51,760 nucleotides of DNA from Bryobacterales bacterium (GTDB lineage: Bacteria; Acidobacteriota; Terriglobia; Bryobacterales; Bryobacteraceae), in assembly GCA_003170915.1 (NCBI GenBank), contig PMYB01000128.1, positions 2,160 to 53,919 on the forward strand. The letters are read 5' to 3'. This document shows positions 45,679-51,760 of this stretch, one piece after another. The notes under the pieces were generated by a model that made no database searches, was not told where the DNA came from, and saw nothing but the letters and a program-made list of their open reading frames with translations. Position 1 is the stretch's first letter, and each line of letters begins with the position of its first letter. The translations under genes and the position numbers were made by a program.

Positions 45679-47453
45679 TTATTAAGCCCGAGGGCCGCGT
45701 CCATCGTGTACACCTTTCCGTTGGCGTTCATCCCGTAAAGCCGCATGTGCATGATCGCGGGAAAGTTTTTCGCCAGGCCCGCCAGCGGCCACATCATCCC
45801 TTTCTGCCCGGTGCCGATCACGCGATAGCCCTGGCCATCGGCCGCCACCTCGCCCGTCCACAGCCACATCATCGACCGCGTGGCGTGCGTCTCATGCGTC
45901 ATCTTGGCGGCGTACGGCGGCGGCAGGGTCACGAAGATATCGCCGCCGGAGGGCTGCTCGATGGCGAACGGCACCTTGGGGCTGTTCGATTCGATTTCCT
46001 GGAGCACGATCTCGCGCGACTCGAACTTGTACGACTTGTTCATGCCCGCCAAATGGCCTTCTCTCACCACGTGCAGCACCCAGTCGTGCGACTTGTCGGG
46101 CGGTTCGCCCGTGAAGTGGTCGCCGCTAAACTTCTTCTTCGTCTTCACCACTTCGCCGTTGATGGGATTCATCCAGTAGACGTCGTAGCCGTGTTTCTCG
46201 ACCACCAGTTCCACCGGCCCAGGCTGGGCCATGTAGACCACGTACTCCGTGTCTTCCAGCGCCACCGCCCGGCCGCCGTCCACGTCGAAGTACGGCTCCA
46301 GCTCCCAATGGCGTGTATCGGACATGAAATCGAACCACACGGTCATCTGTTTGGCGCCGGGTCCGCTGCCCGCATAAGTGACATACTGCCCGTCCATGGT
46401 CGCATTCCACAAGCGGCGGCGGAAGGCCGCGGCGTCGCTGTCATCGCGCCCAAGATCCAGGTTCACGAAAGGAACCGCATAAAGTTGATGCTCGATGGCC
46501 CCCACGTTGTCATCGGCCGTGCCGTGCGCGGCGAAATCCATCCACCCGTCGTCCAGCAGCGGCGCCGAGGTCACACTCGCGCCCGTGGTGCGCGGGTGCT
46601 GGTAGGGGTCCAGCTCCTTCAGCAGCCCGCCGATCTCCTTGAGCAGCGCGCGCCCGTCGCCGTACTCTTCAAACCGGTCCACCACCTGCCAGGTGATGTT
46701 CATGGCCGCGTAGCGCCCCACCACGTAGCGGATAAAGCGGCGGCGCTGTTCCCAACTGGGAAACACCTTCGTGAGGAAGCCCGGTCCGCCGGCCAGGACC
46801 AGATCCGCCACTATCCCCTTTTCATTCAGGTAGCGGACGCGCTGGTCCAGCCGCTGAAATTGGTCGAGGTCCGGCGAGTCCGGCGACTGGTATGCGGCGT
46901 CCCGTCCTTCCGCCATCACCACGCCGCGCAGGTGATTGAACTTCTGTGCCGCGCGCGCGTCCGCCACCGCGCGAAACGCCGCGTCGTCCAGGAATGCGAA
47001 GCGCATCTCGCTCGCGCCCATCCACAGGTGCGGCCGGTCGAGCCCCGCCGAGTCCTTTTCCGTGTAGGCCCAATGATGCATATTGGCCGCGCGGATGAAT
47101 CCCGGCGCTTCGGAAGCGGCGGCAATGAATGTGCCGGTCTTGTCGTTCCATTCGGCGATATTGCTGGTGATGTGGTAGTCCCAATCGCCGGCCTCGGTGG
47201 GAGAGAAGCGGACCGCCATGCGCCGGCCGCCATCCCAATAACCGGGGAGCGCGTAGGTGTGATGCCGCGGAGAGCGAAACTCCACCTTCAGATCGACGGT
47301 CACATAAGGCTGGGGATGCGCGGCGGCGTCCTTTTCGCCGAGTTCGAACACCAGCTCGCAGGCGGAGTATGCGGGCGTATTGTTGCACGTGCTCTGCGCC
47401 CGGAGCGCCAGCGGAACGAGCGCCAGAACTGCCGTCGCCAATCTCAAGCCCAT
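45675..47453 (-). CDS. Secreted DUF5060/DUF4038-type glycoside hydrolase
   Basis: This 592-aa protein has a signal peptide ending near LRAQ. The N-terminal domain has ALPGYWDGGRRMAVRFSPTEAGDWDY, the DUF5060 beta-sandwich. A TIM barrel follows (about 130-380) with NHLRGVVMAEGRD and ITWQVVDRFEEYGD, carrying a candidate acidic residue. A C-terminal beta domain ends it. The related family GH140 releases apiose. The substrate here is unknown. Confidence 0.8.
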   Translation of the reverse strand: MGLRLATAVLALVPLALRAQSTCNNTPAYSACELVFELGEKDAAAHPQPYVTVDLKVEFRSPRHHTYALPGYWDGGRRMAVRFSPTEAGDWDYHITSNIAEWNDKTGTFIAAASEAPGFIRAANMHHWAYTEKDSAGLDRPHLWMGASEMRFAFLDDAAFRAVADARAAQKFNHLRGVVMAEGRDAAYQSPDSPDLDQFQRLDQRVRYLNEKGIVADLVLAGGPGFLTKVFPSWEQRRRFIRYVVGRYAAMNITWQVVDRFEEYGDGRALLKEIGGLLKELDPYQHPRTTGASVTSAPLLDDGWMDFAAHGTADDNVGAIEHQLYAVPFVNLDLGRDDSDAAAFRRRLWNATMDGQYVTYAGSGPGAKQMTVWFDFMSDTRHWELEPYFDVDGGRAVALEDTEYVVYMAQPGPVELVVEKHGYDVYWMNPINGEVVKTKKKFSGDHFTGEPPDKSHDWVLHVVREGHLAGMNKSYKFESREIVLQEIESNSPKVPFAIEQPSGGDIFVTLPPPYAAKMTHETHATRSMMWLWTGEVAADGQGYRVIGTGQKGMMWPLAGLAKNFPAIMHMRLYGMNANGKVYTMDAALGLNK

Positions 47454-47485
47454 AGACCCAGTGTAGTGCGTCGAACCGCTGTGGG

Positions 47486-47523
47486 GCAGGATGAAATCCT
47501 GCGCGGCGGTTGGTTACCGCCGC
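47486..47523. repeat. Two adjacent palindromes in the 309-bp intergenic gap
   Basis: GCAGGAT-GAA-ATCCTGC (47486-47502) is followed at once by GCGGCGGT-TGGTT-ACCGCCGC (47503-47523). This is a REP-like palindrome pair without T run. The rest of the gap 47454-47762 shows a further imperfect repeat (ATAGTAGCCCACGGCGCAAGCC) and no gene. Confidence 0.7.
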
Positions 47524-47762
47524 CGTTCGGTCTGCAGCCGAGTGCCGAGCCCGAAGGGCGACAGATAGTAGCCCACGGCGCAAGCCATTGGGAACGGAAT
47601 GCGCGCTTGCCATAGTCCCGGACAGGGGCGTAAGAGTGCTTATCCCCCGCCGGCGCAGATGGGTACGGCCATTCGACGCCAGCACTCATCTGTGCGTTCC
47701 CAGGATATTGCTTACCACCGGCCGCGCAATCGCCACATCAACATGGCCTCGCAACCAGATCT

Positions 47763-49892
47763 TTACTGCAGTGCCATCGTGATTTGGCCCAATTGGCTGG
47801 CATAGAATGCAGCATAGATTATGATGGGAATGGCGGCACCAACTGGGGCGTTCTGTGGTACTTGTACATTCACCTGCGTGGCCCCCGCGATCAGACCCGG
47901 AGCTTGGCCAACGAACGTGATCGGGGCATTCACCGAGCCGATCATAATGACGACGCCAGCTACTGGCACCGGAAACGGAGGACTGAGCGGCCCGAGTGAG
48001 CCGTCGGCAAGCGGTGGATTCAGTGACCCTGCGCCCGTCATAAACACCGAGACGATGGAACCTCGCGCCGCCGGGTTCGAGGGAGAGTTTACGGTAGTGT
48101 CCTGGTTCAGAATGGCAGCTTGACCGGTACCGCTTCCGTTCACGGCAAATATGCCAGGCGCTGCGGCCGCTACGGGGAGCTTCACCGGTCCTAACGTCTG
48201 CTCGCCCGATTGGACTGTCACAGGGATTGCCAGGCCCGGAATAACTTCAAACGGAACGACCGCATTGATTTGGCAGTCGGATGCATATAGAACCGTCGCT
48301 GCGAGCTGGCCGAAGTTCACCGTTGGCTTGGATGATCCGAAACCGTTACCAAACATAGTAACAATCTCGCCCGGAGCTACCGCTCCTGCGCCTGACGCAA
48401 AAGGCGAGCCGTAGCCAGGAACCAAGCTGGCGGCGTTCAATACCGAACCCAGTGAAGGTCCAGCGGGCTGTGAAAAGTCGACCTTCGCGGCGAACGCGTC
48501 GGAATCCCCGCCGCCGTACTCGGCTTGGAAAGCATGCGGAGTCGAAAAGAATACGAGTGAATATGTCAGGCCCGCTGAATAGAGACCACCCTTGCCGTCC
48601 AAAGCAAGGTACGCGCCAGGGATGTGCGAAGTGGCCGCTACTGCGGAACCAGTGGAGTTAATGACGATAACGCCGGCATTTGATTGCGCCGCGCAAGTCC
48701 GCTGGATGAGGGACGACGAAGCCACACTGACCACGCTTACGTATGCCTGCCCGGCGGCATCCACGGCAATCGGTGTCGGGTAGCCGTTCGTGAGGCCGGT
48801 AAATGTCGAGTAAACAAGATGCCCGGAGGTATCGAGCTTTGTGACAAATCCGTTGCCGGTGAGGCTTGGCGGCTGATTTGAATTGTCGCCGCTGTAGGTC
48901 GTCGCGAGCGCGCCCGATGTGGTGGGGAAATCGGTCGATTGTGTTCCCCCGGCGATGTATACTGCACCGGTTCCATCTATTGCAATACCCAACGCGCCGT
49001 CAGGTCCGCTGCCGCCCAAGTAGGTGGAATAGAGCAGATGGCTGCCGCTGGCATCAAGCTTGGCAGCAAACGCATCGCCGTAGCGCAGCGGCCCGAGATC
49101 TACTTCGCCATGGAAGGTACGCGAGATCGCGCCCGCAGTAGTCGGGAAATTTGGCGAAACAGTTTCGCCCGCCACCCATACATTCCCCGCGCCATCGACG
49201 GCGATGGCATGTGCATCATCCGGACCCGAGCCGCCCAGGTAAGTGGTCCACGCCAAACTTCCTGAAGGCGACAGCTTCGTGATGAATGCGTTGGGACACG
49301 GACCGGTCCCATTGCCGCTTGGGCATTGCCCTCCGGGATACCGAGTTTGGTATGCCCCGGGAGTCGTGGCAAGACCCGGTCCGGCGGCGCCAGCGACATA
49401 AATGTCGCCCGCCCCATCAACTGTCATCGATTCCGCGGCGCCGCCGATTGCCGTAGTGTAGAGAACGCTCTGCGCAGTGGGATCAAGCTTAACCACGGCA
49501 AAGGAAAGAAGGTTAGCAAGCCTCTGGACCGCAAGATATATGTTGCCACTTGCATCGAGCGCGAAGGCGGTAGCACGCGACGCGGAAAGACAAACCGAAA
49601 AATCGATGGCAGTGCCAGACGGATTGAATTTGGTAACAAAGGCGCGCCCGCTGTTTGTAGAGGGCGTACCGAGGCTGGTGGACGTGAGTGGAAAATCCGG
49701 CGATGAGGTGGTCCCGGCAACGTAAGCGGAACCCGTGGAATCCACCGCCATTCCAGCCACGGTGTCCGTATACGAGCCGCCTAGATAGGTAACGTAACTA
49801 ATGAGCCGAGCGGCTGCAGCCCAGGTGTTCACACAGAAGAGGATGAGAAGAGCAGTCAGCTTAATGGAGCGGATGTTCATCGATGACGCCAT
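47763..49892 (-). CDS. Secreted SBBP beta-propeller protein with Solibacter-type C-terminus
   Basis: This protein has about 709 aa. I chose the ATG at 49892; 49880 is equally possible, and neither has a strong SD. The signal peptide is LTALLILFCVNTWA. Several SBBP repeats of the type YLGGSGPDDAHAIAVDGAGN and VAGETVSPNFPTT form the propeller (residues about 30-460). The end contains NFGQLAATVLYASDCQINAV and the closing VNVQVPQNAPVGAAIP of the Solibacter-type domain. The gap upstream (49893-50184) has a palindrome. Confidence 0.82.
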   Translation of the reverse strand: MASSMNIRSIKLTALLILFCVNTWAAAARLISYVTYLGGSYTDTVAGMAVDSTGSAYVAGTTSSPDFPLTSTSLGTPSTNSGRAFVTKFNPSGTAIDFSVCLSASRATAFALDASGNIYLAVQRLANLLSFAVVKLDPTAQSVLYTTAIGGAAESMTVDGAGDIYVAGAAGPGLATTPGAYQTRYPGGQCPSGNGTGPCPNAFITKLSPSGSLAWTTYLGGSGPDDAHAIAVDGAGNVWVAGETVSPNFPTTAGAISRTFHGEVDLGPLRYGDAFAAKLDASGSHLLYSTYLGGSGPDGALGIAIDGTGAVYIAGGTQSTDFPTTSGALATTYSGDNSNQPPSLTGNGFVTKLDTSGHLVYSTFTGLTNGYPTPIAVDAAGQAYVSVVSVASSSLIQRTCAAQSNAGVIVINSTGSAVAATSHIPGAYLALDGKGGLYSAGLTYSLVFFSTPHAFQAEYGGGDSDAFAAKVDFSQPAGPSLGSVLNAASLVPGYGSPFASGAGAVAPGEIVTMFGNGFGSSKPTVNFGQLAATVLYASDCQINAVVPFEVIPGLAIPVTVQSGEQTLGPVKLPVAAAAPGIFAVNGSGTGQAAILNQDTTVNSPSNPAARGSIVSVFMTGAGSLNPPLADGSLGPLSPPFPVPVAGVVIMIGSVNAPITFVGQAPGLIAGATQVNVQVPQNAPVGAAIPIIIYAAFYASQLGQITMALQ

Positions 49893-50079
49893 AAAACTCG
49901 TGTCCACTATCAAAGACCCTTATGAGCCGACTTCCGACTACACCTCTTGCTACGTTGCTCCCGCCCTTGCGGCCGTTTAACGATCACAGCTCCTCCCAAA
50001 ACTCCCATCTCCCATCCTCTCAACAACATGCCGATCTCCCCCGCCTTCCCCCCGCCCACTCCCATGCTACTCTCAAAGT

Positions 50080-50106
50080 AGGACAGGCTTTCCGCCTGTC
50101 CTTTTT
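50080..50106 (+). terminator. Strong hairpin with T run upstream of larC
   Basis: AGGACAGGC and GCCTGTCCT pair perfectly (50080-50088 with 50094-50102) around a 5-nt loop and are followed by TTTT. No plus-strand gene ends here, so it may end a small transcript or be a copy of a dispersed palindromic repeat. Confidence 0.65.
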
Positions 50107-50184
50107 CTTATGTCATCGATCAAACAAGTTGCAGAGAATCGCCTCCACACCTGGCGCCCCCTCGACCCCGGATGTAACCCCTTT

Positions 50185-50396
50185 GCCATCAGCACACTAG
50201 CCGCGAATTGGGTTCGTTCCGCAATTTTCCGCGTTGCCGCCCCAGTCCATCGCCGACAAGGGCTGCCCGCAAAAGACCCGAGCCTTGTGCCATCAGCACC
50301 CCGGCCGCAAATTGGGTTCGTTCCGCAACTTTCTGCACTGCCGCCCCAGTCCATCGCCTGGCAAGGCCCGCCTGCACAACACCCGAGCCTTGTGCC
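50185..50396. repeat. Tandem duplication of a 104-bp unit before larC
   Basis: Units start at 50185 and 50289 with GCCATCAGCAC, and the next boundary falls at 50393, exactly 104 bp each. They share AATTGGGTTCGTTCCGCAA and GCCGCCCCAGTCCATCGCC. Sequence between copies has diverged moderately. Its edge is 13 bp from the larC start. Confidence 0.85.
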
Positions 50397-50408
50397 ACCA
50401 TTAGACAA

Positions 50409-51569
50409 GTGCCCCTTATTTGCTATCTGGACGCATTTTCTGGAATCAGCGGCGATATGCTGGTCGGCGCGCTGGCGGACGCCGGCGCGGACCACAACGC
50501 CATCTCCAACGCCATCGCCTCGCTCGAGAGCGGTGCCACGGTCTCGTTCGAGAAGGTCAAGCGCGGCGGCATCGGCGCCACCAAATATCACGTGCAGGTG
50601 CAGGAGGCGCACGTTCACCGGCACCTCTCGCACATCGTCAAGATGATCGAAAAAGCCGACATCTCCGAACGCGCCCGGCGCAATGCCATCTCCGTCTTCC
50701 GCCGTCTCGGCGAGGCCGAAGCGCAGGTCCACCAGGTGCCCATCGAGAAAGTGCATTTCCACGAGGTGGGCGCGGCCGATTCCATCGCCGATATCGTGGG
50801 CGCCTGCCTGGCGTTCGACCTGCTCGACATTGGCGCCATCGTCTGCTCGCCGCTCAATGTGGGCAGCGGAACGGTCAAGACCGAACATGGCCTTCTGCCC
50901 GTGCCCGCGCCGGCTACGGCCCTCCTGCTGGTCAATGCGCCCATCTATGCGCGCGGCCCCGCGGTGGAACTGACCACCCCCACGGGCGCGGCCGTAGTAG
51001 CCACTCTGGCGAATTCGTTCGGCGTGCTGCCGCCCATGAAGGTGACCCGCACCGGATACGGCGCCGGCGGCCACGATTTTCCGGAACAGGCCAACGTGCT
51101 GCGCGCGATTCTCGGTGAACCCACCGGAGCCGACGAAGCACTCAACGTCTGGGTGATGGAAGCCAATATCGACGATCTCAACCCGCAGGTGCTCGCCTAC
51201 GCCGCCGAGCGGCTGCTCGAAGCCGGCGCGCTGGATGTCACTTTGCAGCCGGTGCTCATGAAGAAGGGCCGGCCCGGCCACCTGCTGCACGTCATCGCCA
51301 GGCCGCAAGAGCGTGAAGCGCTCGCCCAGCTTATCTTCGCCGAAACATCCACCCTCGGACTACGCGTCTATCCGGCCGAGCGGCGCGTCCAATCGCGCAC
51401 CTTCGCCGAAGTGGAAACGCGCTTCGGAAAAGTGCGCATGAAGGTTTCGAGCGAGGGCTCCTTCGCGCCGGAATACGAAGACTGCCGCAAGCTGGCGCTC
51501 GAATCCGGCGTGGCGTTGAAACAGATTATCGCCGAAGCGAACTGCGAGTACTTGAATCAATCGAGATGA
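50409..51569 (+). CDS. larC: Nickel-pincer cofactor biosynthesis protein LarC
   Basis: This 386-aa protein starts at GTG (50409), giving the family start ICYLDAFSGISGDM. Further matches are KVHFHEVGAADSIADIVG, then LTTPTGAAV and VWVMEANIDDLNPQ. LarC inserts nickel into the pincer cofactor of lactate racemase and related enzymes. Upstream open sequence (from 50110) runs through the tandem repeat and is rejected. It overlaps metG by ATGA. Confidence 0.93.
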   Translation: MPLICYLDAFSGISGDMLVGALADAGADHNAISNAIASLESGATVSFEKVKRGGIGATKYHVQVQEAHVHRHLSHIVKMIEKADISERARRNAISVFRRLGEAEAQVHQVPIEKVHFHEVGAADSIADIVGACLAFDLLDIGAIVCSPLNVGSGTVKTEHGLLPVPAPATALLLVNAPIYARGPAVELTTPTGAAVVATLANSFGVLPPMKVTRTGYGAGGHDFPEQANVLRAILGEPTGADEALNVWVMEANIDDLNPQVLAYAAERLLEAGALDVTLQPVLMKKGRPGHLLHVIARPQEREALAQLIFAETSTLGLRVYPAERRVQSRTFAEVETRFGKVRMKVSSEGSFAPEYEDCRKLALESGVALKQIIAEANCEYLNQSR

Positions 51570-51760
51570 AATACTACCTGACTACACCCATCTACTATGT
51601 GAATGCCGCGCCGCATATCGGCCACGCCTACACCACCATCGTGGCCGACCTGGTGAAGCGCTTCAAGCGCATGCAGGGCTATGAGGCCGTGCTGACCACC
51701 GGCTCCGACGAGCATGGCGTCAATGTCGAGCGCGCCGCCCAGCGCGCCGGTAAATCGCCC
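51566..51760 (+). CDS. metG: Methionyl-tRNA synthetase, N-terminal part
   Basis: The first 65 residues are in the window. They contain the class I signature PHIGHAY (HIGH motif) and TGSDEHG, typical of MetG, after the start MKYYLTTPIYYVN. The gene runs off the right end. It overlaps larC by 4 nt, so the two are co-transcribed. Confidence 0.96.
   Translation, partial: MKYYLTTPIYYVNAAPHIGHAYTTIVADLVKRFKRMQGYEAVLTTGSDEHGVNVERAAQRAGKSP

Noticed and set aside
39063-51569. Nickel enzyme operon with hypC and larC
   Set aside because: They are 11 kb apart on opposite strands with unrelated genes between.

Overview
The window looks like a chromosome segment of a high-GC acidobacterium close to Solibacter/Bryobacter. 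Three large secreted proteins (36462-38591, 41943-44486, 47763-49892) end in or contain what looks like the Solibacter-type C-terminal domain. The SBBP beta-propeller protein, the DUF5060-type glycosidase and the palindromic intergenic repeats fit that group. This assignment is inference from protein style, not from a marker gene.

Layout. Bases 1-273 are the end of a family 39 glycosyltransferase. From 413 to 28736 a co-directional (+) phage structural cluster runs in the order small protein, TerL, portal, scaffold, P22-type coat, connectors, tail tube, G/GT-type tail chaperones with a -1 frameshift site, a very short tape measure, two DUF2460-like distal tail proteins, a DUF2163-like hub of 1296 aa and a receptor-type protein. 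Outside the insertion described next, it holds no integrase, lysis, replication or repressor gene and sits between polysaccharide genes. It therefore resembles a domesticated tail/GTA-like particle cluster more than a complete prophage.

The receptor gene is split by an 11,888-bp mobile element (about 15583-27470). Removing the element rejoins the two halves in frame as one 901-aa protein. The element carries a large serine recombinase at its left end, a tyrosine recombinase next to a tRNA 3'-end-like sequence, an XRE regulator, a nuclease-like protein, a TerS-like HTH protein, a DUF3987-type ATPase, an origin-like inverted-repeat region and a run of small secreted or membrane proteins. This gene set recalls phage satellites. 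The element may be a satellite parked in the tail gene of a particle cluster, where its excision would restore the receptor.

The right part (28.7-51.8 kb) is chromosomal: O-antigen ligase, a VapBC pair, two MacB/FtsX-type permeases with a YheT-type hydrolase, a thioredoxin-fold protein, rubrerythrin, a CusF-like lipoprotein, a membrane protein, HypC, an Nramp-UspA fusion, a matrixin-type protease with its partner, a cupin, TsaB, a DUF5060 glycosidase, an SBBP protein, LarC and the start of MetG. Intergenic spaces hold palindromic repeats and one 104-bp tandem duplication.
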